From an uncultured Bacilli bacterium (GTDB lineage: Bacteria > Bacillota_I > Bacilli_A > RF39 > UBA660): a stretch of 64,000 bases of DNA. Of this stretch, positions 8,911 to 17,142 are shown piece after piece. The first letter of the stretch is position 1; each line of letters begins with the position of its first letter. The notes beneath the pieces are model-generated. The model did no database searches. It had not been told where the DNA came from and saw only the letters and a list, made by a program, of their open reading frames with translations. The stretch covers positions 248,001 through 312,000 of the forward strand of contig CAKOXO010000001.1 of NCBI GenBank assembly GCA_934130165.1, given 5' to 3'. The position numbers were made by a program, and so were the translations under genes.

Positions 8911-9070
8911 AGTTGAAATTAGCATTTCCTCTGTAACCTGTTGGGAATAAGAAAAAAATTATTATTACAACGATTATTATAGCCCAAATCCAACCAGAAC
9001 CAAAACCATCACTATTATTATTTGAAGAGTAACAGGTAGAATAAGCAGGGTATGTAGGATAAACATACAT
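8909..9070 (-). CDS. Small YjcZ-like hydrophobic protein (53 residues)
   Basis: This 53-residue frame has a strong ribosome binding site (AAAGGAG) before ATG and ends against the shared terminator. The peptide starts with Tyr/Pro-rich residues (MYVYPTYPAYSTCYSS), then a Gly-rich turn GFGSGWIWA runs directly into a single membrane segment of Ile/Val/Phe and a short polar tail. The Gly-Phe-Gly-Ser-Gly-Trp plus Ile/Val stretch is the hallmark of the YjcZ family of small sporulation-associated membrane proteins in Bacilli. The family role is poorly understood; some members are spore-coat associated. Expression during sporulation is an inference. Most of the 331-base gap between gap and the zinc-ribbon gene is explained by this gene. 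Confidence 0.8.
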   Translation of the reverse strand: MYVYPTYPAYSTCYSSNNNSDGFGSGWIWAIIIVVIIIFFLFPTGYRGNANFN

Positions 9071-9184
9071 AGTATCAATTCTCCTTTCAGTATAATATAT
9101 TAGTTTAAATTAAATTTGAATATAATATGAACCTATAATAGATATAATAAATATTGTAATTTTGTATATATTTTAATTAAAATA

Positions 9185-9193
9185 TGATAAAAT
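9185..9193 (+). promoter_or_regulatory. Extended -10 (TGATAAAAT) upstream of the zinc-ribbon/pgk operon
   Basis: TGnTAAAAT 22 bases before the ATG; the same form occurs before trmB and ezrA. Confidence 0.45.
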
Positions 9194-9215
9194 ATATATA
9201 GAATGGAGGAGTATT

Positions 9216-10244
9216 ATGTATTGCCCTAAATGCGGATCAAAGTTAGATGAATCAGATAAATTTTGTAAAAACTGTGGTGAAAATCTTGATGATAAGCATA
9301 AAGAACAATTTGAGTATGATTATAGCCATACAAATGTAACAGATGATGATTTAAAAAAAGCATATATTGGTAATAATTATGAGAAATTAAAGAAAGGAAG
9401 ATTTTCTCTACCAACCCTATTTCTAGGTATTTATTACTTACTATATAGAAAAATGTGGTTATATTCATTATTGTGGTTAATAATTACAGTACTATCTACT
9501 ATCGGTGTATATGTGTATAAAATTAGTTATTTATCTTTATTACCAATGATTTATATAATTTTATTGTCAGCGCTTTTTACAAATTTATATTCAAAAAAAG
9601 TTGATAAAGAAATTATGAAAATAAGGAAAAATAATTCTGATAAATCTAATGACGAATTACTTTCAATATGTAAGAAAAAAGGTGGAGTAAGTGTTGGTGC
9701 AGTAGTAACAGTAATAATTTTAATAATTTCTACTTTAATTGTTGTTATGTCAGTATTTATTGCTGATACATTTACAAAAGCATTAGAAGATAATGAGTAT
9801 AAAAACAGAAAAACTTATAATAATGAATCAGAGTTAGCTTATAAATTACCAGATATTTTTAAGAAAAAAAATCATGCTAATGATTCATATGAAAATTTTA
9901 GTTATTATGGAAACAAAGATTCATGTACTGTTGATATTTCAAACTATGAAATTTATTCAGAAAAAACTGCAGAGGAATATTTAAAAGATTCAATTACTAC
10001 AAATATGAATGAAACAGTAAGTGAAATTAAATCAAAAGAAATAAATCAAAATATCTGGAGTTATGTAGAGGTAACTTCTCATGATAAGGTTACATTCTAC
10101 TACGCATGTATATATAATAATAGAATATATGAAGTTACCTATAAAATTTATAGTGATGGTTCATCATTATGTTCAAAGGCACATGATGAACTTATAAATT
10201 CATTAATATTTAGTAAAAATAGTAGTAGTATTAATAGTGTTTAG
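9216..10244 (+). CDS. Zinc-ribbon membrane protein with DUF2628-like segment
   Basis: The N-terminus is a double CxxC zinc ribbon (MYCPKCGSKLDESDKFCKNC, residues 1-20). A DUF2628-like stretch follows at about 55-130, with the pattern LPTLFLGIYYLLYRKMW and several membrane helices. Another membrane helix lies at about 163-185, and an approximately 150-residue C-terminal polar domain is probably extracellular. No catalytic motif is visible. Such proteins are usually annotated as zinc-ribbon domain-containing with no proven function. It is first in the glycolytic operon, 12 bases ahead of pgk, so it is probably cotranscribed with it; a sensing or assembly role would be speculation. Confidence 0.8.
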   Translation: MYCPKCGSKLDESDKFCKNCGENLDDKHKEQFEYDYSHTNVTDDDLKKAYIGNNYEKLKKGRFSLPTLFLGIYYLLYRKMWLYSLLWLIITVLSTIGVYVYKISYLSLLPMIYIILLSALFTNLYSKKVDKEIMKIRKNNSDKSNDELLSICKKKGGVSVGAVVTVIILIISTLIVVMSVFIADTFTKALEDNEYKNRKTYNNESELAYKLPDIFKKKNHANDSYENFSYYGNKDSCTVDISNYEIYSEKTAEEYLKDSITTNMNETVSEIKSKEINQNIWSYVEVTSHDKVTFYYACIYNNRIYEVTYKIYSDGSSLCSKAHDELINSLIFSKNSSSINSV

Positions 10245-10256
10245 GATGGTGTTATA

Positions 10257-11429
10257 ATGAAAAGTATAGTAGATTTAGATATTTCAAATAAGAAAGTATT
10301 AATAAGATGTGACTTTAATGTCCCAATTAAAGATGGAAAAATAGTAGATGATACTAGGATAAAAGAAAGTTTAAAAACTATTAACTATTGTATTGAAAAA
10401 AATGCTAAAATAATTTTATTTTCTCATTTAGGTAGAATAAAAACAGAGGAAGATTTAAAAGATAAAACTTTATTGCCAGTATCAAAAAGATTATCAAAGC
10501 TATTAGGTAAAAAAGTAATATTTATTAATGAAACAAGAGGTAAAAAGTTAGAAGATGCTATAAATAAATTAACACCAGGGGATGTTTTATTAGTTGAAAA
10601 TACTAGATATGAAGATCTAGATGGTAAAAAAGAAAGTAAAAATGATAAAGAGCTAGGTAAATATTGGGCATCTTTAGGTGATGTATTCATAAATGATGCT
10701 TTTGGCACTATTCATAGAGCTCATGCATCTAATGTTGGTATTGCATCAAATCTAGAAAGTGGCGTTGGATTTTTAGTAGAAAAGGAACTTAATGTATTGT
10801 CATCATTAAAGAAAGCAGAAAAACCATTTATTGTAGTATTAGGTGGTTCAAAAGTTAATGATAAAATAGGAGTAATAGAAAAACTAATTAAAAAAGCTGA
10901 TTACATTTTAATAGGTGGAGGAATGGCATTTACTTTTCTTCAAAGCGAAGGATTTAATATAGGATCATCAATAGTTGATTATGATAGTCTAGATTTTTGT
11001 TCCAATATACTAGAGAAATATCCAAGGAAAATTTTATTACCTGTTGATTTTAATGTTACGACAGAGTATAGCAATACATCAAAAAATATGATCAAGGATA
11101 TAGCAAGTTTTGAAGATGATGACATGGGATTGGATATCGGTCCTAAAACTGTTGAAATATATGAAAAATATTTAAAAAATGCAAAAACCGTATTATGGAA
11201 TGGACCACTTGGGGTATATGAATTTTCAAAATATAAAAAGTCAACTGAAAATATAATGAAATATTTAATAGACAATAAAGTAAAAACAATTCTAGGTGGT
11301 GGAGATATAGTAGCTGCAGCCTCTTTATTTAAACTAAAAGATAAAGTATATCATGCATCAACCGGTGGTGGTGCCACTCTTGAGTATTTGGAAGGAAAAA
11401 AATTACCTGGTATCGAAGCAATAAAGTAA
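10257..11429 (+). CDS. pgk: Phosphoglycerate kinase
   Basis: Makes ATP from 1,3-bisphosphoglycerate in glycolysis. Seen are the substrate-binding N-terminus RCDFNVPIKDGKIVDDTRI, the FSHLGR motif, NDAFGTIHRAHAS, the hinge GGSKVNDKIGVI, and the nucleotide-binding C-terminal loops GGGDIVAA and HASTGGGA. The 390-residue length fits. GGGDIVAA differs slightly from the common GGGDSAAA, with no catalytic residue lost. It sits second in a tight operon that continues with a GNAT-like protein, a glycosyltransferase and tpiA. Confidence 0.98.
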   Translation: MKSIVDLDISNKKVLIRCDFNVPIKDGKIVDDTRIKESLKTINYCIEKNAKIILFSHLGRIKTEEDLKDKTLLPVSKRLSKLLGKKVIFINETRGKKLEDAINKLTPGDVLLVENTRYEDLDGKKESKNDKELGKYWASLGDVFINDAFGTIHRAHASNVGIASNLESGVGFLVEKELNVLSSLKKAEKPFIVVLGGSKVNDKIGVIEKLIKKADYILIGGGMAFTFLQSEGFNIGSSIVDYDSLDFCSNILEKYPRKILLPVDFNVTTEYSNTSKNMIKDIASFEDDDMGLDIGPKTVEIYEKYLKNAKTVLWNGPLGVYEFSKYKKSTENIMKYLIDNKVKTILGGGDIVAAASLFKLKDKVYHASTGGGATLEYLEGKKLPGIEAIK

Positions 11430-11442
11430 GCGAGGGGTCGTT

Positions 11443-11892
11443 ATGAAAGTTATAACTGTTGATTTACAAAATAAAAATGAACTTAATGATATTAATGACT
11501 ACTTAGTTCAAAATGATAAGGATATATTATCAAATATAAGTGGCCAAAATTTGAATAGTGATAATAATAGAATCGTTGAAATAGCATATAACAAAGTTAA
11601 TAATAAAATAAGTAATGTATGCTTCATAGATGGAGTAAGAGATATTAGCTTTTTCAAACTAATGGTTTCAAATTTAAGTGATAGTAGCATTGAAAGAAAT
11701 AAAAAATTTATATCAGAAGTTACTAATCATGTTTTAGAAGAATTAGATGCGGAAACAGTTGCAATATTTAGTAAAAGTGAAGTTGGATTATATAGTGATC
11801 TTGGTTATGAAGCTTTAGGAGAATGTGAAGGATTATATACTTATGTAAGAAATAAAACTGTTTCAAAGAAAGATGGAGGTATTAGAATATGA
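11443..11892 (+). CDS. Divergent GNAT-like (N-acetyltransferase fold) protein
   Basis: A 149-residue protein with no strong motif. Its last 40 residues (VAIFSKSEVGLYSDLGYEAL followed by a GLYTYVRNK ending) look like the C-terminal strand-helix-strand of GNAT acetyltransferases, where LYxxLGY is typical. The acetyl-CoA-binding R/QxxGxG/A loop is not recognisable, so it may be a degenerate or regulatory GNAT fold. It overlaps the following glycosyltransferase by four bases (ATGA-type coupling), suggesting that the two products work together. Family assignment is tentative; function unknown. Confidence 0.55.
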   Translation: MKVITVDLQNKNELNDINDYLVQNDKDILSNISGQNLNSDNNRIVEIAYNKVNNKISNVCFIDGVRDISFFKLMVSNLSDSSIERNKKFISEVTNHVLEELDAETVAIFSKSEVGLYSDLGYEALGECEGLYTYVRNKTVSKKDGGIRI

Positions 11893-13118
11893 GAATTGGT
11901 TTATTTACTGATACCTATCCACCGTTCATCAACGGTGTTTCCACAAGCGTAGAAATGTTAAAAAACGCATTAGAAAAGAAAAATCATGAAGTTTATTTAG
12001 TTACCGTAAATGATAGTAGTATTAAATATGATTATGATGAAGAAAATCGTATTTTAAAAATACCAAGTATTCCAATTGGATTATATGATTATCGTTTAAG
12101 TAGAATCTATTCTATAAAAATGATTAACTTAATTAAAAGTTGGAATTTAGATGTAATTCATTCTCATACAGAACTAGGAATTGGAATTTGTGCACGACTA
12201 GTTGCTAAACAATTTAATATTCCATTAATTCATACTTATCATACAATGTATAAAGATTATACCCACTATGTAACTCATGGTCATTTTGATAAATCTAGTA
12301 AGAAAATTGTTGAATATTTAACTAAATTTTATTGTGATACAACAGCTACAGAGTTAATAGTTCCAACTAATAAAACATATCGTTTGTTTAAAGAAAACTA
12401 TAAGTTTGAAAAAAATATTCATATAATTCCAACTGGAATTGAAGTGGACAGATTTTTTAAAGAAAATGTTAATAAAAAAGAAGTAGATAGATTAAGAAAA
12501 AATCTTAATTTATCAAAAAGGGATACTGTAATAATTTTTGTAGGAAGACTTGCTCAAGAAAAAAACATTGAATTTTTATTAAATGCAGAAAAAAAGATAA
12601 TAAATAATCATTCTAATATAAAACTTTTAATAGTTGGAGATGGCCCTGATAAAGAAAAATTAGAAATGTTTAGTAGGAAATTAGGAATTGAAAAAAATGT
12701 GATTTTTACAGGCAAAGTTGCTTGGGATGATATGCCAGTATACTATCAACTAGCTAATTTTTTTGCAACAGCATCAAAAACAGAAACTCAGGGTTTAACT
12801 GTAATAGAAGCTATGGCTGCAGGGATTACACCTGTTTGTATACATGATGAAGCATTTTTAACTGCTATTACTGATAATTTAAATGGTTTTATATTTGATA
12901 ATATAGATGAATATGTGGAAATAATATTAAAACTAGAAAAAAATAAGCAAGAAAGAGCTAAAATTAGTGGACAAGCTAGAATTCAAGCAGAACATTTTTC
13001 ATCAACACAATTCGCTGACAATGTTTTGGTAGTCTATAACAAGGCAATAGAAAATAGAAAAAAATATAAATTTGGAATTTTTTCTAAAATTACGAAAAAG
13101 TTAAAAGGAGAAGAATGA
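11889..13118 (+). CDS. GT4 glycosyltransferase, probable diacylglycerol glucosyltransferase
   Basis: Family 4 (GT-B) retaining glycosyltransferase of 409 residues. The N-terminus GLFTDTYPPFINGVSTS and the His-rich acceptor region (HSHTELG, HTYHTMYKDYTHYV) closely follow the monoglucosyldiacylglycerol synthases of Firmicutes and Acholeplasma. The donor half has VGRLAQEKN and the E-x7-E motif in ETQGLTVIEAMAAG. The basic C-terminus (KKYKFGIFSKITKKLKGEE) could be a membrane-surface anchor. Predicted product: glucosyl-diacylglycerol as a membrane glycolipid or lipoteichoic acid anchor. It overlaps its neighbours on both sides. Family is sure, exact acceptor inferred. Confidence 0.85.
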   Translation: MRIGLFTDTYPPFINGVSTSVEMLKNALEKKNHEVYLVTVNDSSIKYDYDEENRILKIPSIPIGLYDYRLSRIYSIKMINLIKSWNLDVIHSHTELGIGICARLVAKQFNIPLIHTYHTMYKDYTHYVTHGHFDKSSKKIVEYLTKFYCDTTATELIVPTNKTYRLFKENYKFEKNIHIIPTGIEVDRFFKENVNKKEVDRLRKNLNLSKRDTVIIFVGRLAQEKNIEFLLNAEKKIINNHSNIKLLIVGDGPDKEKLEMFSRKLGIEKNVIFTGKVAWDDMPVYYQLANFFATASKTETQGLTVIEAMAAGITPVCIHDEAFLTAITDNLNGFIFDNIDEYVEIILKLEKNKQERAKISGQARIQAEHFSSTQFADNVLVVYNKAIENRKKYKFGIFSKITKKLKGEE

Positions 13119-13792
13119 TGCTAGTAGTACTTAATAATAAATGTAATTTTAATTTAGATGAATATTTAGATTATCAAAATAAATTAAAAAACCTTAACTT
13201 TAAAAATGATATTGTATTATGCCCTAGTAGTGTTTATTTATCTAACTTTGAATTAGAAAATGTATTTTTGGGATCACAAAATGTTAGTCCATTTAATGAT
13301 GGCGCATATACAGGAGAAGTTTCTGCAAGACAATTAAAATCATTAAATGTGAAATATTGTTTAATAGGTCATAGTGAAAGAAGAGTATATTTTAAAGAAA
13401 ATAATGAAATTATGAAAAATAAAATAGAACAATTATTAGAAAATGAAATTATTCCAATTTATTGTGTAGGTGAACTAGAAAAAAACAGTGATAATAACGA
13501 GTTAGATGAAGAATTAAAGATATTAGAAGAAATACGTAATAATGAAAAGATAATTATTGCTTATGAGCCATTGTGGGCAATAGGAACAGGTATTCAACCA
13601 AATATTAACGAATTAGAAAAAATAATTAAATTAATAAAAGAGAAATTTCCTAATAATAAGGTTCTATATGGTGGTAGTGTAAATGAGGATAGCATTGTTA
13701 ATTTAAAATCAGAATTAATAGATGGCTATTTATTAGGGGGAGTTAGTCTTTACCCTGATAGAATTAGTATGCTATTATCTAAATTAGATTAA
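13115..13792 (+). CDS. tpiA: Triosephosphate isomerase (short form)
   Basis: Interconverts dihydroxyacetone phosphate and glyceraldehyde 3-phosphate. The catalytic set is complete: Asn7 and Lys9 near the N-terminus, His86 in LIGHSERR, and Glu151 in AYEPLWAIGTG, followed by the phosphate-binding GGSV and LLGGVSL. At 225 residues it is about 25 shorter than usual, by trimming at loops. Its ATG overlaps the glycosyltransferase stop (ATGATG after AAGGAG), so it is translationally coupled. gpmI and eno, which often follow tpiA, do not; a HopA1-like gene does. Confidence 0.96.
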   Translation: MMLVVLNNKCNFNLDEYLDYQNKLKNLNFKNDIVLCPSSVYLSNFELENVFLGSQNVSPFNDGAYTGEVSARQLKSLNVKYCLIGHSERRVYFKENNEIMKNKIEQLLENEIIPIYCVGELEKNSDNNELDEELKILEEIRNNEKIIIAYEPLWAIGTGIQPNINELEKIIKLIKEKFPNNKVLYGGSVNEDSIVNLKSELIDGYLLGGVSLYPDRISMLLSKLD

Positions 13793-13802
13793 GGAGTTTA
13801 GT

Positions 13803-15323
13803 ATGCAATTAGATGCAAATAATATATATAAGAATTTAAAAGTAGAATTATCTGATAGTTATGTAAAAAAAATTGTAGAAGAATATGTAAAAATGTCTAA
13901 AGATTGTGAAAAGTATATTCCATTTAATATGGATAACTTTAGTTTAGAAAATGCACTTTATACATATTTAAAATTAGATCCTGAAAATAATGGGCCGGAT
14001 GTTTCATTAAAAAGAGAACAGTTAAATAGGAAAATAGTGTCTTCGGCAATAAATGATAATACTTTAGTACCAAGTATTCAAAATGGTATTAAAATGAATC
14101 CAATAACATCAACTCAACTAGGCTGGAGTACATATCAATCATGGCATTTAACAAATGATAAAGCATATAATAAAGATGATATAAATTATAGATTTTATAT
14201 AAATGCAAATTCAGAAGTAATACCTGAAATGGTTGAAAAAATATATTCCTATTATAAAGAAATGGATTGTCCATTCTATTTTAAATCAGCATTTAGGAGT
14301 AAAGGAGTAAAGGATAATATAGTAATTTACTCTTCTAAGGATCAACTTGAAAATACGCTTCAAGTTATAAAAAAGTTGGAGATGAATGATAAAGAATTAA
14401 TCTCTAAATGCAAAGCACCACATCTTTTCACAGCATCTATAGATGATTTTGTAGGATTCTCAACAGAAAGCAAAAAAGTTAAAGGTAGTTATACAAAAAT
14501 AATGTCTAAAATTGTAACTGATGGAATCAATGATAGCGTTAATTCTTGGATAGAAAAACACAGAAACCTTACTGTTGGAAATGATAAAATTCCAATAAGA
14601 GAATATTTAGATAAAGAAGTATATAGCGGTAAAGATATAAAATATAGTGAAAGAAAAAAAAGATATAGTGAATATATAAAAAGATTAGGAAATCTATTAG
14701 AACAAATTAATAAAATAGAACCAAATTTTAGGGATACTATACGTTCTAATATAAAAAGCGGTTTAATTAATAGTGGATTTGATCCTGAAAATATTTGTTT
14801 TGATAATACCGTTTTAAAAGAATTAGAATCTAACAGTAAAAATAATCATCCTACGGAACCTCAAAATTTTAGTAATGCTGCCAGTTTAAATGTTAATTTA
14901 TATCCACAGTATGATTTTTCTTTTAATGGTTTAAAAAATACTTATGATGGTTATGATTTATATCAAGGGGAAAATGCTTCTTATTACGTAAAAGATAAAC
15001 GAATTGGAATAAACATAACAGATCCAATATGGGTTGATAGAGTTATGTTTTCAAAAACTTGGGTAAATGTTACAGAAGGGGATAGCTTTAGCTCCAACAA
15101 TAAAGAAATTTATGATGATATAATGAGTGCTGCTACAAGACAAGATAATTCAGATTTAAATTTAGAAGAATTGAGAGGAAATTTAGGAAATCCATATTCT
15201 CAATATGTAATAGATAAAGTTGCCTCATCACCAAATTATACTATGTCATTAAATAAATGGGTACAAAGAACTAATATGAATAATAACAAAATGATAAATA
15301 ACGAAAATGGTTTTAAGAAATAA
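13803..15323 (+). CDS. Protein with a HopA1-like segment, unknown function
   Basis: A 506-residue soluble protein placed 10 bases after tpiA, last in the operon. I do not recognise the whole. The part at about residues 127-190 reads like the HopA1 family: YRFYINAN, then a helix (VIPEMVEKIYSYYKEM), PFYFKSAFRS, and a polar strand VKDNIVIYSS. HopA1-like domains occur in a Pseudomonas effector and in RiPP-associated kinase-like proteins, where this region is part of a lyase/kinase-type fold. The N-terminal 125 residues and a ~300-residue C-terminal region have no recognised motif. No signal peptide or membrane segment. A similarity judged by eye, so moderate confidence; an enzymatic role is unproven. 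Confidence 0.55.
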   Translation: MQLDANNIYKNLKVELSDSYVKKIVEEYVKMSKDCEKYIPFNMDNFSLENALYTYLKLDPENNGPDVSLKREQLNRKIVSSAINDNTLVPSIQNGIKMNPITSTQLGWSTYQSWHLTNDKAYNKDDINYRFYINANSEVIPEMVEKIYSYYKEMDCPFYFKSAFRSKGVKDNIVIYSSKDQLENTLQVIKKLEMNDKELISKCKAPHLFTASIDDFVGFSTESKKVKGSYTKIMSKIVTDGINDSVNSWIEKHRNLTVGNDKIPIREYLDKEVYSGKDIKYSERKKRYSEYIKRLGNLLEQINKIEPNFRDTIRSNIKSGLINSGFDPENICFDNTVLKELESNSKNNHPTEPQNFSNAASLNVNLYPQYDFSFNGLKNTYDGYDLYQGENASYYVKDKRIGINITDPIWVDRVMFSKTWVNVTEGDSFSSNNKEIYDDIMSAATRQDNSDLNLEELRGNLGNPYSQYVIDKVASSPNYTMSLNKWVQRTNMNNNKMINNENGFKK

Positions 15324-15342
15324 ATAATTTTATTTCTTTTTT
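15315..15342 (+). terminator. Terminator after the HopA1-like gene
   Basis: AAGAAATAAA / TTTATTTCTT stem followed by TTTT; it closes the pgk-tpiA operon and overlaps the stop codon. Confidence 0.7.
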
Positions 15343-15369
15343 CATTGTAATAAAATTGTAATTACCCCA

Positions 15370-15375
15370 TATAAT
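15370..15375 (+). promoter_or_regulatory. -10 (TATAAT) upstream of the lipoprotein gene
   Basis: TATAAT 31 bases before the ATG. TTGTAA at 15345 would give a 19-base spacer, longer than ideal. Confidence 0.45.
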
Positions 15376-15406
15376 TAAATGAAATAGAAAATTATGAGGT
15401 GAATAA

Positions 15407-16405
15407 ATGAAAAAAATATTTCTTTTTGGAATTATGTTATTGATGTTAATTACAACTGGTTGTGGTAAATATACAAAGGATGATATTATAAAGGACATAG
15501 AAAAGAAGATAGATAAATTATCTGCATACAAATTGACAGCTACACTAGAAATTCTTAATAATGAGGAAGTATATAATTATGATGCAGAAGTTTCATTTAA
15601 AAAAGATGATTTGTATAAGGTTAGTTTAACTAATACATCAAACAATTATGAACAAATTATTTTAAAGAACAAAAATGGTGTCTATGTTTTAACACCTTCC
15701 TTGAATAAGAGTTTTAAATTTCAAAGTGATTGGCCTAATAATAACTCACAAATATACTTATTACAGTCAATAATAGATGATATAAAAAGTGATAAAAATG
15801 TAAGCTTTAAAGAAAAGAATAATAAATATGTATTTACTGCAAAGGTTAATTATCCAAATAATAAGAAATTAGTAAAGCAAGATATATATTTCTCAAAAAA
15901 ATTAAAATTAGAAAAAGTAAAAGTATATAATGAAGAAGGAGTTGCTGTAATGACAATGAAAGTTAAAAATATAGATTACTCTCCAACATTTAAGAAAAGT
16001 AGTTTTCAAGTTAATGAAGCATTAAAAAGTTCAACAACAAAGGAAACAACAAAAAAAGCTGGAGTAATTGAGGATACAATTTATCCTCTTGCATTACCAA
16101 CAGGGACAAAATTAGTCAGTGAAGAAAAAATAGATAAAACAAATGGCAATAGAATTATAATGACATTTGATGGAGAAAAACCATTTCTATTAGTAGAAGA
16201 AACTGCAACAGCTGAAGAAGAAATGACAATTATTCCAACTTATGGTGAACCGTATATGCTTATGGATACCGTTGGAGCAATGACTGATAATTCTCTTACT
16301 TGGACAACAGGTGGTATTGAATACTATTTGGTAAGTGATGTCTTAAATCAAAGTGAACTTTTAAATATTGCTCAATCAATAAATGTATTGCCTACTATGA
16401 AATAA
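15407..16405 (+). CDS. Lipoprotein with LolA/GerS-like domain
   Basis: Begins with a lipoprotein signal peptide ending in the lipobox ITTGC (Cys at residue 20), so it should be anchored outside the membrane by Lgt. The next ~190 residues (KIDKLSAYKLTATLEILNNE onward, repeated antiparallel-strand patterns such as DAEVSFKKDDLYKVSL) resemble the LolA/LppX-type half-barrel found in Gram-positive lipoproteins including clostridial GerS. The last ~110 residues (LPTGTKLVSEEKIDK to the end) look like a DUF4367-type domain. In the clostridial case the protein helps modify spore cortex, which would fit a spore former, but that role here is inference. It has its own -10 element. Confidence 0.65.
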   Translation: MKKIFLFGIMLLMLITTGCGKYTKDDIIKDIEKKIDKLSAYKLTATLEILNNEEVYNYDAEVSFKKDDLYKVSLTNTSNNYEQIILKNKNGVYVLTPSLNKSFKFQSDWPNNNSQIYLLQSIIDDIKSDKNVSFKEKNNKYVFTAKVNYPNNKKLVKQDIYFSKKLKLEKVKVYNEEGVAVMTMKVKNIDYSPTFKKSSFQVNEALKSSTTKETTKKAGVIEDTIYPLALPTGTKLVSEEKIDKTNGNRIIMTFDGEKPFLLVEETATAEEEMTIIPTYGEPYMLMDTVGAMTDNSLTWTTGGIEYYLVSDVLNQSELLNIAQSINVLPTMK

Positions 16406-16408
16406 TTG

Positions 16409-16417
16409 TGATATAAT
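16409..16417 (+). promoter_or_regulatory. Extended -10 (TGATATAAT) right after a stop codon
   Basis: TGnTATAAT located three bases after the previous stop, 15 bases before the next ATG; no -35 seen. Confidence 0.55.
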
Positions 16418-16432
16418 TTAATTGGTGATATT

Positions 16433-16972
16433 ATGGCAACAAAAAAGAAAACTACGAATAAAAAAATCAAAAATAGCCAGAATAAGAAAATAGATAGTAT
16501 AAGTTCTAGTTATCAAAGTGAATTTGGTAGAGTAATTAAATGTTTAGTAATAGTTATTTTGATATTAATAGCAATGTATTTTGTAACAAAGCTAATATTA
16601 AAAAACTCTACAGATACTTCATATATTAAAGAAGAAAAAACGTCAATTCAATATTCTGAAATATTATTAGGAACTGTATTTGATAAAAAAGATGATGAAT
16701 ATTTAGTTTTATTTTACTATGCAAATGATAATGATAATACATATACAACTCTAATGAGTGATTATGAAGCAAAGGATGAAAGACTACCAATTTATTATGT
16801 TGACTTAAATAATAAAATGAATAAGAATTGCATTAGTACCGATTCAAATAAAAAAGCAACTAATGCCAACGAATTAAAAATAAATGATGCAACCCTAATC
16901 AAATTTTCTAATAATAAAATTAGTGATTACTTGATTGGTGAAGAAGAAATATCAAATTATTTAAATAATTAA
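16433..16972 (+). CDS. Membrane-anchored thioredoxin-fold-like protein without CxxC
   Basis: A 179-residue protein: Lys/Asn-rich cytoplasmic start, one membrane helix at about residues 36-56, and an extracellular domain. That domain has the order strand (EYLVLFYYAND), helix, strand (LPIYYVDLNN), long insert, strand (ATLIKFSNNKISDYLIG), helix, which is the layout of a thioredoxin fold. The position where thioredoxins carry CxxC reads NDNDNTY, and the only Cys (CISTD) is elsewhere, so redox activity is unlikely. Extended -10 just upstream and a hairpin at its stop. Fold assignment is inference; function unknown. Confidence 0.6.
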   Translation: MATKKKTTNKKIKNSQNKKIDSISSSYQSEFGRVIKCLVIVILILIAMYFVTKLILKNSTDTSYIKEEKTSIQYSEILLGTVFDKKDDEYLVLFYYANDNDNTYTTLMSDYEAKDERLPIYYVDLNNKMNKNCISTDSNKKATNANELKINDATLIKFSNNKISDYLIGEEEISNYLNN

Positions 16973-16993
16973 TCATCCTATGGATGATTCTTT
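16971..16993 (+). terminator. Hairpin at the end of the Trx-like gene
   Basis: Perfect AATCATCC / GGATGATT stem with three-base loop, then CTTT; the T-tract is short. It starts in the stop codon and ends three bases before the tRNA. Confidence 0.55.
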
Positions 16994-16995
16994 AT

Positions 16996-17072
16996 GCCTC
17001 AATAGCTCAGTTGGTTAGAGCACTTGACTGTTAATCAAGGGGTCCTAGGTTCAAGTCCTAGTTGAGGCGCCA
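16996..17072 (+). tRNA. tRNA-Asn (anticodon GTT)
   Basis: Acceptor stem GCCTCAA pairs with TTGAGGC, discriminator G, and the 3' CCA is encoded. D-arm AGCTCAGTTGGTTAGAGC, anticodon loop CTGTTAA (anticodon at 17030-17032) on a CTTGA/TCAAG stem, and T-loop GTTCAAG on a CCTAG/CTAG-type stem. It decodes AAC/AAT. A single gene, not part of a tRNA cluster; probably transcribed by readthrough of the weak upstream hairpin, then stopped by the next hairpin. Confidence 0.97.
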
Positions 17073-17082
17073 TTTAAAAATT

Positions 17083-17107
17083 AAAACTACAATAGTAGTT
17101 TTTTTCT
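17083..17107 (+). terminator. Terminator after tRNA-Asn
   Basis: AAAACTAC / GTAGTTTT stem with AATA loop and a following T-tract. Confidence 0.85.
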
Positions 17108-17118
17108 TTTAAATAATA

Positions 17119-17124
17119 TATAAT
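17119..17124 (+). promoter_or_regulatory. -10 (TATAAT) upstream of the long charged protein
   Basis: TATAAT 18 bases before the ATG, with TTGGTGAT-type ribosome binding site between. No -35 at the correct distance. Confidence 0.4.
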
Positions 17125-17142
17125 AAACCTGTTGGTGATATT

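Noticed and set aside
9226..9468. Many opposite-strand open frames (for example 9226-9468, 18835-19299, 24374-24709)
   Set aside because: They lie antisense to confidently identified genes, lack ribosome binding sites and have compositions expected from AT-rich shadows.
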